A stretch of 43,901 nt of DNA, taken from positions 1-43,901 of the forward strand of contig NZ_JADMJL010000030.1 of assembly GCF_018780585.1 (NCBI RefSeq), given 5' to 3'. This stretch comes from Methyloversatilis discipulorum (lineage in GTDB: Bacteria; Pseudomonadota; Gammaproteobacteria; Burkholderiales; Rhodocyclaceae). This document shows, in pieces, positions 16,668 to 27,360 of this stretch (positions are counted from its first letter, which is position 1; each line of letters opens with the position of its first letter). Below the pieces are notes generated by a model, which worked only from the letters and a program-made list of their open reading frames with translations, had not been told where the DNA came from and did not search any database. The position numbers and the translations under genes are program-made.

Positions 16668-17750
16668 ATGGAAACGAAAGCACTGGAAAAGAAGGTCGAG
16701 TTCCTGACGGACTGCTGGTATGTCGCCGCGCTGTCGAGCGAGGTGCCGGCCGACGGCATGTTCCACCGCCGGATACTCGACACCTCGGTGCTCATCTACC
16801 GCAAGGCGGATGGCTCGCCGGTCGCGCTGCACGACCGCTGCCCGCACCGCTTCGCGCCGCTGCACCTGGGCAAGCGCATCGGAGACGACGTGGTGTGCGC
16901 CTACCACGCGCTGCGCTTCGACTGCAGCGGCGCCTGCACGCACAACCCGCACGGCAACGGCCTGATCCCGAAGGCGGCGAAGGTGCGCAGCTTTCCGCTG
17001 CTGGAGAAGTACGGCTTCGTGTGGATCTGGATGGGCGAGGCCGCACTGGCCGACCCGGCGAAGCTGCCGGACTTCGGTCCGCTCGACGACGGGCCCTCGA
17101 CCGCGCTGGCGCACACCTATATGCGCATGGACGTGAACTACGAGCTCATCATCGACAACGTGATGGACCTGAGTCACATCGACCACGTGCACAGCGAAAT
17201 CATCAGCACCCGCGGACAGCTGTCGCCGCTGGTGCCGGCGGTGAAGGAGGGCGCGGGCAGCGTGAACGCCCGCTGGGAGTGGAGCCAGCAGCCGGCCATG
17301 CTCATCTTCGCGAACTTCCTGCCGGATCCGGCCGCGCCCGCCCGCCACTTCTTCGACATCACCTGGACGCCGCCGGCCAACATCCAGCTGTCGGTCGGCG
17401 CCATTCAGGGCGAGGGCCCGCTCGACCTCGAGCACTGCACCGGTCAGTACGACCTGCATACCTGCACGCCCGAATCGGCGACCCGCACACATTACTACTT
17501 TGCGACCCGGCGCAATCACGACGTCGACAATGCCGAGTACAACGCGATGAAGATACGCGCCATGCACGCCGCCTTCGAGAACGAGGACGGCCCGGTCATC
17601 CAGGCGACGCAGGACGAAATGGGCACCACCGATTTCTTCTCGCTGAACCCGGTGCTGATGAGCAATGACATCGCCGCGGTACGCGTGCGCAAGCTGCTGA
17701 AGAAGCTGATCGACGCCGAGCGCAACGGCGTGCTGCGCGCAGTCGGCTGA
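16668..17750 (+). CDS. Rieske aromatic oxygenase, VanA-like (O-demethylase or hydroxylase)
   Basis: The catalytic subunit has 360 residues. The Rieske 2Fe-2S motif is CPHRFAPLHLG then CAYHALRF (cysteines near 58 and 77, histidines near 60 and 80). The mononuclear iron site is in NVMDLSHIDHVH around residues 164-175, which has the D-x-x-H-x4-H arrangement. The start is preceded by GGAGGAGAG. It takes electrons from the reductase encoded just upstream. Relatives O-demethylate vanillate, dicamba and similar methoxylated acids. Placement beside catechol 2,3-dioxygenase and its regulator suggests that it makes a catechol-type substrate, but the true substrate is unknown. Confidence 0.9.
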   Translation: METKALEKKVEFLTDCWYVAALSSEVPADGMFHRRILDTSVLIYRKADGSPVALHDRCPHRFAPLHLGKRIGDDVVCAYHALRFDCSGACTHNPHGNGLIPKAAKVRSFPLLEKYGFVWIWMGEAALADPAKLPDFGPLDDGPSTALAHTYMRMDVNYELIIDNVMDLSHIDHVHSEIISTRGQLSPLVPAVKEGAGSVNARWEWSQQPAMLIFANFLPDPAAPARHFFDITWTPPANIQLSVGAIQGEGPLDLEHCTGQYDLHTCTPESATRTHYYFATRRNHDVDNAEYNAMKIRAMHAAFENEDGPVIQATQDEMGTTDFFSLNPVLMSNDIAAVRVRKLLKKLIDAERNGVLRAVG

Positions 17751-17874
17751 AGCGGGGTGCCACGCGGCCACGCGCTGGAAATCGCCGGCGATCGCCCTCA
17801 TCTGACCGGAACGACTTTTCGGTCGTCACGATTCCGTGTCATCGTGGCGGCCGAAATTCACTGCGGAGAAGAGC

Positions 17875-18849
17875 GTGACCGAATTGCTGGCCCAGTATGG
17901 GCTGTGGCTGATTTTCCTGGTGGTGCTGGCGGAACAGCTGGGCCTGCCGATACCGGCGATGCCGCTGGTGATGCTGGCCGGCGCGCGGGTGGTCGACGAG
18001 CCCCTGTACGGCGTGTTCGCATTGCTGGTGGCGGTGGCCGCGTCTTCGCTCGGCGATGTCGCCTGGTACCTTGCCGGCCGGCTGCAGGGTCACCGCGTGC
18101 TGCGCCTGCTATGCCGCATTTCGCTGTCGCCCGATACCTGCGTGCGGCAGAGCGAATCCACCTTCACCCGCTACGGCATCGCGACGCTGGTGATCGCCAA
18201 GTTCGTGCCCGGGCTGTCGACGATTGCGCCGCCGCTGGCTGGCGCGCTGGGGATGCGGCCGTCCGCCTTCATGCTGTTCAACACGCTGGGTGCGGTGCTG
18301 TGGGCCGGCGCCGCGCTGACGATCGGCCTGCTGTTCGCGACGCAGATCGAGGCGGTGCTCGACGCGCTGGCCGAACTGGGTGTCTATGCGGCGGCGCTGG
18401 TCGGCGTGCTGCTGGCGCTCTATATCGGTTGGCGCTGGCTGGAGCGTCGTCGTGCGCTGCGCCAGCTGCAGTCGGAGCGGCTGGCCCCGGAGGAACTGCT
18501 GGCCATGCTGGACCGCGGTGAAGCGGTCACGGTGGTCGATGTGCGCTCCGGCCTCATCGTCGACGCCGAGCCGGTGCGCATTCCGGGGGCGCTGAGCATC
18601 ACGCTGGAACAGATCGACGCACACGCGCACCGGCTGCCGAAGGAGGGCGTGCTGGTGACTTACTGCGCCTGCCCGAACGACGTGTCGGCGGTGCGTGCGG
18701 CACTGAAGCTGCACGCGGCCGGTCTGCGGCATGCCCGCCCGCTGCGCGGCGGCATCGAGGGCTGGCAGGCGGCGGGTTATCGAGTGGAGGGGGTGGGCGC
18801 GTCGTCGCTGTCTGACGGCAACGTGCTTGCTGGCGACAGCAGCCCTTGA
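17875..18849 (+). CDS. DedA family membrane protein fused to a rhodanese domain
   Basis: The product has 324 residues. The first 200 are a DedA/SNARE-associated membrane domain (LGLPIPAMPLVMLAGA near 24, GDVAWYLAGRLQG near 62, and the family motif KFVPGLSTIAPPLAGALGM near 108). It ends in a transmembrane helix LVGVLLALYIGWRW. The last 115 residues are a rhodanese-like domain with VVDVRS and an active-site loop YCACPNDVSA whose cysteine is present. The start GTG at 17875 has GGAGAAG in front; a more upstream GTG at 17836 lacks one. It lies 125 bases after the Rieske gene, and no functional link to the catabolic pathway is evident. Confidence 0.85.
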   Translation: MTELLAQYGLWLIFLVVLAEQLGLPIPAMPLVMLAGARVVDEPLYGVFALLVAVAASSLGDVAWYLAGRLQGHRVLRLLCRISLSPDTCVRQSESTFTRYGIATLVIAKFVPGLSTIAPPLAGALGMRPSAFMLFNTLGAVLWAGAALTIGLLFATQIEAVLDALAELGVYAAALVGVLLALYIGWRWLERRRALRQLQSERLAPEELLAMLDRGEAVTVVDVRSGLIVDAEPVRIPGALSITLEQIDAHAHRLPKEGVLVTYCACPNDVSAVRAALKLHAAGLRHARPLRGGIEGWQAAGYRVEGVGASSLSDGNVLAGDSSP

Positions 18850-18865
18850 AACGAAGCCGCGGTTC

Positions 18866-18916
18866 GCGACAGCCCTGTCGCGGCCAAGGCCGCTCGCACA
18901 CGAGCGGAGCCCGCTC
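18866..18916. repeat. REP-like paired palindromes between convergent genes
   Basis: The stretch contains the reverse complement of the 28-base double hairpin seen at 38-65 (here 18866-18893) and a further perfect hairpin, GAGCGG-agc-CCGCTC, at 18902-18916. Two opposing REP units in the gap between two convergent genes is the classic BIME arrangement. It may also end transcription from both sides. Confidence 0.7.
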
Positions 18917-18932
18917 CAACACCGGCGCGGCA

Positions 18933-20696
18933 TCAGGCAGACCCTGCCTCCCGCTTCTTCGCGCGGTATTCGAACTGCCCCCGCCTCAACCCGAGCAGGC
19001 GCGCGGCGGCGGACAGGTTGCCGCCGGTGCGCGTCATCGCGTGGTCGAGCAGGCGCTGTTCCAGTTCGTCGAAACGCAGACCGGCGTCGACCAGCGACGC
19101 AATGTGCGCATCCACACCGTCTGACGGCGCGTCGGACGGTGACGTCGTGGTCTCGGCGGCGCGCGTGAGCCGGCCGCCAGCCGACAGGTTGAACATCGGT
19201 TGGGTCAGCCGCTCGCCGCCCGAGAACAGATGCTGTACGTCGAGGTTGCCGCCGTCGTCTGCGAGGATGACGGCGCGCTCGACGATGTTCTCCAGCTCGC
19301 GCACATTGCCCGGCCAGTCGTAGGCCCACAGCGCTTCGGCCGCGCGCTGCGTGAGGCCGGCGATGTGCTTGCCGAAGCGTTTCGCATAGCGTTCGACGAA
19401 CACGTTGAGCATCAGCGGAATGTCCTCGCGCCGTTCGCGCAGTGGCGGAATCTCGATCGGGAACACGTTGAGGCGGAAGAACAGGTCCTCGCGGAAGCGC
19501 CCGGCGGCGACCTCGGCGCGCAGGTCGCGGTTGGCGGCGGCGACGATGCGGACGTCCACCGGCCGCACGCGGGTGTCGCCAACGCGCTCGACCTCGCCTT
19601 CCTGCAGCGCGCGCAGCAGCTTGCCCTGGGCCGGCATCGGCAGGCTGCTGATTTCGTCGAGGAAAAGGGTGCCGCCGTGTGCGCGTTCGAACTTGCCCGG
19701 CCGTGACGCGTGGGCGCCAGTGAAGGCGCCGCGCTCGACGCCGAACAGTTCGGCCTCCACCAGTTCGGCCGGGATGGCGGCGCAGTTCACACCGACGAAA
19801 GGTCCTTTTGCGCGCGGACCGATGGCGTGCAGGGTTTTCGAGAAGCGCTCCTTGCCGACGCCGCTTTCGCCCAGCAGCAGCACGGTGGCGTCGGTCGGCG
19901 CGACGCGGCGTATCAGGTGGGCGACGGCGTTGAAGCCGGCCGAGGCACCGACCAGATCGGGCAGGCTCGCCGTCGCGGCGGTGTCGACCGGGGCGTGGCG
20001 TCCGCGTGGCGCCGACACGAAGTCCTCGATGCGCAGGAAGCTCAGGTCGTCGGCGCTGTCCTCGCACTCCTCCAGTGGCCGGCCGATCACCCGACAGCGC
20101 GCGTGCCCCATGGCGACGCACTCCAGTTCGCGCCACAGGATCGGGCGCCCCATCATCGTCGTCGTGAAGCCGCTGGCGTAGCCGGTCATCATCCAGCAGG
20201 CGGGGGAGCCGCTGATGCCGAAGTGCTTCAGATGCGCTTCCGCCTCCCACGAAGCCTGCCAGTAGTAGTCGCCCCAGAACTCACCGCTGTCGGTGTTGAA
20301 CTGCATGCGTTCGACCGCCTGGTTGCGCACGAAGCCTTCGATCTCGCGCAGCCGCGGACCGAGCGCCAGCGTGCGCGTCAGATCGCCGCCCTCGGCTTCG
20401 CGCAGGCAGCGCGCGTCGTCCACGCCCTGCTGGTAACCGATGCGGGTGAACAGCTCACGGGTGCGCTCCAGTCCCAGCCGTTCCACCAGTTCGTGGCGCA
20501 GTGTGGCCACCGATGCGCCGTGCATCAGCAGCATGCGCTGGCCGAACAGCAGGATGTGGCCGCTGTCCGGCGCGAAATGGACGTTCTTCGCCAGCGTACG
20601 GTCGTCGATGGTGTCGGTGATGGCGGTCAGCGGGCCGTGCGGCGTGCGGGGCATTTCGGAATCCGTTCGGGAAGGAAGCTGCCGGAAATGCGGCAT
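18933..20696 (-). CDS. Sigma-54-dependent aromatic-responsive activator (XylR/DmpR type)
   Basis: The product has about 587 residues. The N-terminal XylR_N sensor domain ([22 protein letters not shown]) is followed by a V4R domain with cysteines near 167, 193 and 201, the region that binds metal and phenols in DmpR. Then comes the sigma-54 AAA+ domain with Walker A GESGVGKE (about 276-283), the sigma-54 contact loop GAFTGA (323-328) and Walker B GGTLFLDE. The C-terminus is a Fis-type helix-turn-helix ([19 protein letters not shown]). The start is uncertain: TTG 20720, ATG 20696 and ATG 20654 are all in frame, and none has a strong ribosome site. It is divergent from catechol 2,3-dioxygenase and sits between the two sigma-54 promoters found here. 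Confidence 0.93.
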   Translation of the reverse strand: MPHFRQLPSRTDSEMPRTPHGPLTAITDTIDDRTLAKNVHFAPDSGHILLFGQRMLLMHGASVATLRHELVERLGLERTRELFTRIGYQQGVDDARCLREAEGGDLTRTLALGPRLREIEGFVRNQAVERMQFNTDSGEFWGDYYWQASWEAEAHLKHFGISGSPACWMMTGYASGFTTTMMGRPILWRELECVAMGHARCRVIGRPLEECEDSADDLSFLRIEDFVSAPRGRHAPVDTAATASLPDLVGASAGFNAVAHLIRRVAPTDATVLLLGESGVGKERFSKTLHAIGPRAKGPFVGVNCAAIPAELVEAELFGVERGAFTGAHASRPGKFERAHGGTLFLDEISSLPMPAQGKLLRALQEGEVERVGDTRVRPVDVRIVAAANRDLRAEVAAGRFREDLFFRLNVFPIEIPPLRERREDIPLMLNVFVERYAKRFGKHIAGLTQRAAEALWAYDWPGNVRELENIVERAVILADDGGNLDVQHLFSGGERLTQPMFNLSAGGRLTRAAETTTSPSDAPSDGVDAHIASLVDAGLRFDELEQRLLDHAMTRTGGNLSAAARLLGLRRGQFEYRAKKREAGSA

Positions 20697-20737
20697 CGGC
20701 CGGCTGTCCGGTTTCGCCAAATCATGAAAGCACGGTT

Positions 20738-20757
20738 GAAAAATGTCGAGATTTTTC
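20738..20757. promoter_or_regulatory. Candidate activator site between regulator and dioxygenase genes
   Basis: GAAAAAT-gtcgag-ATTTTTC is an inverted repeat with seven-base arms, centred about 55 bases before the -24 element of the dioxygenase promoter. It could bind the activator, IHF, or both. The inner stretch TCGAGATTTTT also occurs, inverted, at 1037-1047 in front of the main operon. Confidence 0.45.
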
Positions 20758-20800
20758 GTGAATCTTCGAAGGAACAGTGGCTTGCGAGTGGCCGGCCGAC

Positions 20801-20816
20801 TGGTACGGCGATTGCA
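20801..20816 (+). promoter_or_regulatory. Sigma-54 promoter of catechol 2,3-dioxygenase
   Basis: TGGTACGGCGATTGCA has the invariant GG and GC at correct spacing and differs from the strongest consensus by one base in the -24 box. Start of transcription would be near 20828, 45 bases before the ATG. Confidence 0.8.
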
Positions 20817-20872
20817 CTGGGTGGATGCCCGGTCACGAGCCGGGCCACGACAAACAGATGGAGGATGGAGAT

Positions 20873-21799
20873 ATGCCGATGACCGGCGTGCTGCGTCCGG
20901 GTCATGTCGCCCTGAGGGTGACGGATCTGGAAGCGGCGGTGAAACACTATGGGCAGGTCCTGGGCCTGATCGAGACCGGGCGGGACGTGCAGGGCCGCGT
21001 GTACTTCAAGGCCTGGGACGAACACGATCACCACAGCGTGGTGCTGCGCGAGGCCGATGCGCCGGGCATGGACTACATGGGCTTCCGCGTCGACAGCGAA
21101 GCGACGCTGGACAGTCTGGCGGCGGAGGTGGAGGGCAGCCGTCTGGCGACGGACATGCGCTGGATCGACGCTGGTGAGCATCTGCATACCGGCCGCCGCT
21201 TCCGCTTCACGGTGCCGACCGGGCACGCGATCGAACTGTTCGCGACCAAGGACAAGGTGGGCAACGGCCTGCCTGACGTGAATCCGGACCCGTGGCCCGA
21301 TGGCCTGATCGGCATGCAGCCGACGCGCTTCGACCACTGCCTGCTGTACGGCGACGATGTGGATGGCGTGGTGAAGCTGTTCACCGAGGTACTGGGCTTC
21401 AAGATGGCGGAACAGGTGATGGCGGGCGACCTGATGGTGGGCGCCTTCCTGACCTGCTCGACCAAGCCGCACGACATCGCCTTCATCCGCAACCCGGAGA
21501 AGGGGCGCTTCCACCACTGCTCCTTCATCCTGGATACGTGGAACGACGTGCTGCGGGCAGCCGACCTGATCTCGAAGAACGACGTGTCGCTGGACATCGG
21601 GCCGACGCGGCACGGTATTACGCGCGGCGCCACCATCTACTTCTTCGACCCGTCGGGCAACCGCAACGAGGTGTTCGCCGGCGGCTACATCCATTACCCG
21701 GACAAGCCGGTCATCACGTGGAACGTCGAAGACCTTGGGCGCGCCATTTTCTATCACGACCGCAAGCTGAACGAGGCCTTCCTGAACGTACACACCTGA
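20873..21799 (+). CDS. xylE/dmpB: Catechol 2,3-dioxygenase (extradiol, type I)
   Basis: The protein has 308 residues and two vicinal-oxygen-chelate domains. The iron ligands are at the positions known for XylE: His155 in RFDHCLLYG, His214 or His215 in GRFHHCSF, and Glu266 in [10 protein letters not shown]. The C-terminal extradiol signature ([18 protein letters not shown]) is intact. It opens the catechol ring between C2 and C3 to give 2-hydroxymuconic semialdehyde, the substrate of the enzymes encoded from 1613 onward. The ATG at 20873 has GGAGG eight bases in front. No [2Fe-2S] XylT-type reactivating ferredoxin gene is adjacent. It lies 13-20 kb from the rest of the pathway and has its own sigma-54 promoter. 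Confidence 0.95.
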   Translation: MPMTGVLRPGHVALRVTDLEAAVKHYGQVLGLIETGRDVQGRVYFKAWDEHDHHSVVLREADAPGMDYMGFRVDSEATLDSLAAEVEGSRLATDMRWIDAGEHLHTGRRFRFTVPTGHAIELFATKDKVGNGLPDVNPDPWPDGLIGMQPTRFDHCLLYGDDVDGVVKLFTEVLGFKMAEQVMAGDLMVGAFLTCSTKPHDIAFIRNPEKGRFHHCSFILDTWNDVLRAADLISKNDVSLDIGPTRHGITRGATIYFFDPSGNRNEVFAGGYIHYPDKPVITWNVEDLGRAIFYHDRKLNEAFLNVHT

Positions 21800-21803
21800 G
21801 CGG

Positions 21804-22028
21804 CTATCTGCGCTCCGGCCGGTCGGTCAGGCCCTGGATGTCGCGCCGGGGGTAGCCCTCGGCGCGTATCCGCGTCCACACCGCGCGCTTCTCGTCCGGC
21901 GTCATGAACACCCAGTTCGCCACTTCCATGACGGTGCGGCCGCAGCCGCGGCACACCTCGTCGAACAATGTGCTGCAGATGGCGACGCAGGGCGTGTCCG
22001 GCTCGTCGGCCGGTGGCTGCTCGCTCAT
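21804..22028 (-). CDS. DUF1289 family small Cys-rich protein
   Basis: A 74-residue protein with the DUF1289 pattern [19 protein letters not shown] near the N-terminus, which carries four cysteines that could hold a metal or Fe-S centre. This is followed by [16 protein letters not shown]. The start overlaps the transaldolase stop (ATGA on the minus strand at 22025-22028), so the two are co-translated. The function of the family is unknown. It converges with the dioxygenase gene, leaving only four bases between them. Confidence 0.85.
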   Translation of the reverse strand: MSEQPPADEPDTPCVAICSTLFDEVCRGCGRTVMEVANWVFMTPDEKRAVWTRIRAEGYPRRDIQGLTDRPERR

Positions 22029-22969
22029 TGCATCAGGCCGGCAACGAAGGCGTCGAGCTTGCGCGCATCGACGTCGAAGCGGCGGATGCCGTCCGACAGC
22101 TTCTCGACCGCCATCGCGTCCTCGTTGTGCAGCCAGCGGTAGGCCCTTTCGTCGAGCACGACGCGTTCGGCCGGTGTCGTGCGCGTCGGGTCGAGTCGGC
22201 GCTCCAGTTCGCCCGGCAGGGCGGCCATCTGGTCCAGCAGGTCGGGTGCGATGGTGAGCAGGTCGCAGCCGGCCAGCGCCTCGACCTGACCCACCTTGCG
22301 GAAACTCGCGCCCATCACCTCGGTGTGGTAGCCGTGCTGCTTGTAGTAGTTGTAGATGCGGGTGACCGAAGCGACGCCCGGATCCTGCTCCAGCGGAATG
22401 TCGGCCACTTTCTGCTGCGCGCAGTACCAGTCGTAGATGCGGCCGACGAAGGGTGAGATCAGCGTGACGCCGGCGTCGGCGCAGGCGATGGCCTGGGCCA
22501 TGCCGAACAGCAGCGTGAGGTTGCAGTGGATGCCGTCGCGCTCCAGCTTTTCCGCCGCGCGTATGCCTTCCCAGGTGCTGGCGAGCTTGATCAGCACGCG
22601 GCTGCGCGAAATGCCGGCCGCCTCGTACAGTGCGATCAGGTGGCGCGCCTTGGCGATGCTGGCTTCCGTGTCGAAGCTGAGGCGTGGATCGACCTCGGTC
22701 GACACCCGGCCGGGCACGTGCTTCAGGATTTCGCAGCCGAAGGCGACGAACAGCCGGTCGATCGCGCCGTGCAGGTCTTCACCGGCCGCCTTCGCCTGTG
22801 CCAGCGCCGCATCGAGCAGCGGTCGGTAGCGCGCGTCCTGCGCGGACTTCAGCAACAGCGAAGGGTTGGTGGTGGCGTCCTGCGGCTTGAGGCGGGCGAT
22901 GGATTCGACGTCGCCGGTGTCGGCGACGACGATGGAATGCTGTTTCAGCGATTCGAGATGGGTGGTCAT
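22025..22969 (-). CDS. tal: Transaldolase
   Basis: The enzyme has 314 residues, the normal size for TalB-type transaldolase of the pentose phosphate pathway. It transfers a dihydroxyacetone unit between sugar phosphates. The signatures [11 protein letters not shown] (near 29) and the Schiff-base lysine in [20 protein letters not shown] (near 130) are present. So is the stretch [32 protein letters not shown]. The ATG at 22969 has GGAG seven bases upstream; a frame extending to 23083 is unlikely to be translated. It is chromosomal housekeeping and unrelated to the aromatic genes. Confidence 0.96.
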   Translation of the reverse strand: MTTHLESLKQHSIVVADTGDVESIARLKPQDATTNPSLLLKSAQDARYRPLLDAALAQAKAAGEDLHGAIDRLFVAFGCEILKHVPGRVSTEVDPRLSFDTEASIAKARHLIALYEAAGISRSRVLIKLASTWEGIRAAEKLERDGIHCNLTLLFGMAQAIACADAGVTLISPFVGRIYDWYCAQQKVADIPLEQDPGVASVTRIYNYYKQHGYHTEVMGASFRKVGQVEALAGCDLLTIAPDLLDQMAALPGELERRLDPTRTTPAERVVLDERAYRWLHNEDAMAVEKLSDGIRRFDVDARKLDAFVAGLMQ

Positions 22970-23133
22970 GGGGGGGCTCCGTCGGGGTCCTGGTCCGGTG
23001 CGATGTTCACGTGTGCCCGGAGTGTATTGCGAGTCGGCCGTCGCCGCGTGCATTTGGCTAAGCGTGCCGCTTGGGGTACGCATGCCGCTTGGCGTATCGT
23101 TCCGGTTCCCGCACGTACGAGACAGCGAGTCCG

Positions 23134-24822
23134 ATGACGTTGATGCCCGGCAGTTTCCGTAACCGCCTTGCGCTGCTGTGTGGCGGCCTGGCGCTGATCG
23201 TGGGTCTACCGGCCTATCTGTACATCAACCACGTCTATGCGGAGCAGTTGCTGAACGAGCGCGGCCACGCGATACACGAACTGGCGACCGCGATGTCCGC
23301 GGTGCTGGCCGAAAGCCTGAACGAGCGCCGCCGCGAGATCGAACTGCTGTCCGACACCCGACTGTTCCGTCGCGAACCGCTGGACGACAGCGCCTTTCGC
23401 GGCAGCCTGGAGCGGCTGCAGAACTCCTATCCGCAGTATTCGTGGATAGGCGTTGCCGATCTCGACGGCGTGGTGCAGGCGGCCACGCATGATCTGCTGC
23501 TCGGGCAGAACGTGGCGCAGAGGCCGTGGTTTGCCGGCGGGCTCGACGGGGTTTTCGTCGGCGATCTGCACGAGGCCCTGTTGCTGGCCAAGCTGCTGCC
23601 GAAGAAGGGAGCCGGCCCGATGCGCTTCATCGACATCGCGGTGCCGGTGTCCGGTGAGGATGGTCAGGTGCGCGGCGTACTAGCCGCCCATGTGCATTGG
23701 GACTGGGCAGGCTCCGTACTGCGGGTGCTGCGGCCGAGCAACGCCGAGCGCGTGGGCATGGACATTCTCATCGTCAACGGACAGGGCGACGTGATCTATC
23801 CGGAGGACAGTCGACTCGTCGTGCCGCAACCGAGCGGTCGCCCGACGCAGCCGGGCTTCTTCATCGACAACTGGTCGGGCACCACGGCCTACGTAACCTC
23901 GATGGCGCCGGTGCGCGAGATCATCCAGACCAGTCCGCTGGGCTGGCAGGTCGTCATCCGCCAGCCGCTCGATCGGGTGATGGAAGACGTGGTGGCGCTG
24001 CGCAAGGTGGTGCTGGGGTTTGCGCTGCTCGCGGTGGCCATCCTGCTGCTGCTGTCGTGGGTGGTGGCGTCGCGACTGAGCCAGCCGCTGGAGCGGCTGG
24101 CGACGCTGGCGCGCCGGATCGAGAAGGGCGACGAGGGTGTCACGCTCGAAGTGGGGGCCGGATCGGTCGAACTGCGTCATCTGGTCGACGCGTTGCGCGG
24201 CATGGCGGCAACCCTGATACAGCGGCGCGAGGCGCTGGAGGCGAGCAACCGCGACCTCGAACACAAGGTGATTGAGCGCACTGCCGAACTGGCGCGCCTC
24301 AACGACGAACTGCGCGATCAGGCGCGGCGCGATGCGCTCACCGGTCTGCCCAACCGGCTGGCGGCGAACGAACGCCTGCGCGACGAATTCGTCCGCATGC
24401 GGCGGTCGCGCAAGGGCTATGCGGTGCTGGTGGCCGATATCGATCACTTCAAGCGCATCAACGACGGTCATGGCCATCCGGCTGGCGACGCGGTGCTGCG
24501 CCACGTCGCGGTGGTGCTCAAGGCGGCGCTGCGGGAGAGCGATTTCGTCGCCCGTTTCGGCGGCGAGGAGTTTCTGCTGCTGCTGCCCGCCACGTCTCTG
24601 GACGACGCATGTCGCGTCGGCGAGAAGGTCAGGCGGGCGGTCGAGATGTCGCCCACCGCGGCGGTCGGCGTCGTCACGATGAGCATAGGCCTTGCGATGG
24701 CGCAGCCCGATCACGAGGACGAGGACGCCGCCGTCCGCCTCGCCGACGCCATGCTCTACGAGGCCAAACGCGCCGGCCGTAACCGCCTGGTCAGCGAACA
24801 GGCGCAGACGGCCGACGGCTGA
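23134..24822 (+). CDS. Membrane-bound diguanylate cyclase with extracytoplasmic sensor
   Basis: The protein has about 562 residues. An N-terminal transmembrane helix ([20 protein letters not shown]) precedes a periplasmic double-Cache type sensor up to about residue 290. A second helix ([20 protein letters not shown]) is followed by a HAMP linker, a short coiled coil rich in [22 protein letters not shown], and a GGDEF domain. The active site GGEEF is at 476-480, and the inhibitory site RESD lies at 467-470, so the enzyme should make c-di-GMP under product control. The translation start at 23134 (MTLMPGSF) is the first reasonable one; 23143 is also possible. Confidence 0.92.
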   Translation: MTLMPGSFRNRLALLCGGLALIVGLPAYLYINHVYAEQLLNERGHAIHELATAMSAVLAESLNERRREIELLSDTRLFRREPLDDSAFRGSLERLQNSYPQYSWIGVADLDGVVQAATHDLLLGQNVAQRPWFAGGLDGVFVGDLHEALLLAKLLPKKGAGPMRFIDIAVPVSGEDGQVRGVLAAHVHWDWAGSVLRVLRPSNAERVGMDILIVNGQGDVIYPEDSRLVVPQPSGRPTQPGFFIDNWSGTTAYVTSMAPVREIIQTSPLGWQVVIRQPLDRVMEDVVALRKVVLGFALLAVAILLLLSWVVASRLSQPLERLATLARRIEKGDEGVTLEVGAGSVELRHLVDALRGMAATLIQRREALEASNRDLEHKVIERTAELARLNDELRDQARRDALTGLPNRLAANERLRDEFVRMRRSRKGYAVLVADIDHFKRINDGHGHPAGDAVLRHVAVVLKAALRESDFVARFGGEEFLLLLPATSLDDACRVGEKVRRAVEMSPTAAVGVVTMSIGLAMAQPDHEDEDAAVRLADAMLYEAKRAGRNRLVSEQAQTADG

Positions 24823-24848
24823 TCCGGCCGGTCATTGTTCGCGCGCTC

Positions 24849-24877
24849 TTGAAATCGAAACATCCCGCCACTACTAT
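24849..24877 (+). promoter_or_regulatory. Promoter of groES-groEL
   Basis: TTGAAA at 24849-24854 and TACTAT at 24872-24877 have a 17-base spacer. The CIRCE element begins at the last base of the -10 box, the usual place for HrcA repression. Confidence 0.7.
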
Positions 24878-24903
24878 TAGCACTCGTTGGCAGTGAGTGC
24901 TAA
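24877..24903. promoter_or_regulatory. CIRCE element (HrcA operator)
   Basis: TTAGCACTC, nine bases, GAGTGCTAA: a perfect match to the CIRCE consensus. HrcA binds this operator and is released on heat shock, inducing groES-groEL. Confidence 0.97.
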
Positions 24904-24988
24904 CACAGCGGTGCGCTGTGTCGCATCGCCCCGAATATCGTCAAACGTCGCGACTGGGTTCGCGCCTTCAATCTCAAGGAGTCATTGC

Positions 24989-25279
24989 ATGAAAATCCGT
25001 CCGTTGCACGACCGCGTGCTGGTCAAGCGTCTGGAAGAAGAGCGCAAGACCGCTTCGGGCATCGTGATTCCCGACGCAGCCGCTGAAAAGCCGGATCAGG
25101 GCGAAATCATCGCCGTCGGCGCCGGCAAGATCCTGGACGACGGCAAGGTTCGCCCGATGGCCGTCAAGGCCGGCGACCGCGTACTGTTCGGCAAGTATTC
25201 CGGTCAGTCGGTCAAGGTCGATGGCGAGGAATTCCTCGTCATGCGTGAAGAAGACATCATGGGCGTGGTCGAGGCCTGA
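24989..25279 (+). CDS. groES: Co-chaperonin GroES
   Basis: The 96-residue protein has the complete Cpn10 fold: [18 protein letters not shown] at the start, the mobile loop region [16 protein letters not shown], and [28 protein letters not shown] at the end. It forms the lid of the GroEL chamber. The start at 24989 is preceded by AAGGAG. A frame open upstream to 24887 would run over the CIRCE element and is not the real start. Confidence 0.98.
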   Translation: MKIRPLHDRVLVKRLEEERKTASGIVIPDAAAEKPDQGEIIAVGAGKILDDGKVRPMAVKAGDRVLFGKYSGQSVKVDGEEFLVMREEDIMGVVEA

Positions 25280-25305
25280 TCGCCTCCTTTGCTCTGAATT
25301 TCTGA

Positions 25306-26970
<1,665 letters not shown>

Positions 26971-26978
26971 TGTCCGCT

Positions 26979-27000
26979 CCGGTCGCCGTGAGGCGACCGG
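26979..27000 (+). other. Perfect hairpin behind groEL
   Basis: CCGGTCGCC-gtga-GGCGACCGG, nine base pairs, lies 9 bases after the groEL stop and in front of the real terminator. It may protect the mRNA 3' end. Confidence 0.55.
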
Positions 27001-27021
27001 GCCCGGTCTGTCAGACCACGG

Positions 27022-27051
27022 AAAGCCCGCACTTCGGTGCGGGCTTTTTTT
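27022..27051 (+). terminator. Intrinsic terminator of groES-groEL
   Basis: The stem AAAGCCCGCAC with a TTCG tetraloop and GTGCGGGCTTT is followed by a T tract to 27051. This is a textbook rho-independent terminator. Confidence 0.92.
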
Positions 27052-27360
27052 CGTCCACGGGCTGCAGTTGCGACGGATGTGCGAAGGCGTAACGAGAGCG
27101 ATCGAGTTCGAGGGGAGCGATTCGGACGGACGCCCGAAAAATGGGTGGGGAGCACCCCGTGCAGGGGAAGGGTGCTCCCCGGGGCGTGCCGGACTGACCG
27201 GTTTGCCCCCGAGGACCAAAAGAAGAACAGCGCTGCGCAGACTATTCTTGAGCGCTTACATCTCCCTTACACTGGTGTCCGGTGGGGCTATTCAAACCCC
27301 GAACCCGAGTGCGAACGCAGAAGACGTTCATGGAGGAGGCGGCCGCAAGGCTGATTTGCT
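27052..27360 (+). other. Non-coding region before the two-component genes
   Basis: No gene is supported here. The main feature is a perfect 11-base stem, GGGGAGCACCC at 27147-27157 with GGGTGCTCCCC at 27170-27180, which has no T run. It lies in what may be the untranslated leader of the response regulator gene. A possible promoter (TTGAGC with a 17-base spacer around 27248) is weak. Confidence 0.4.
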
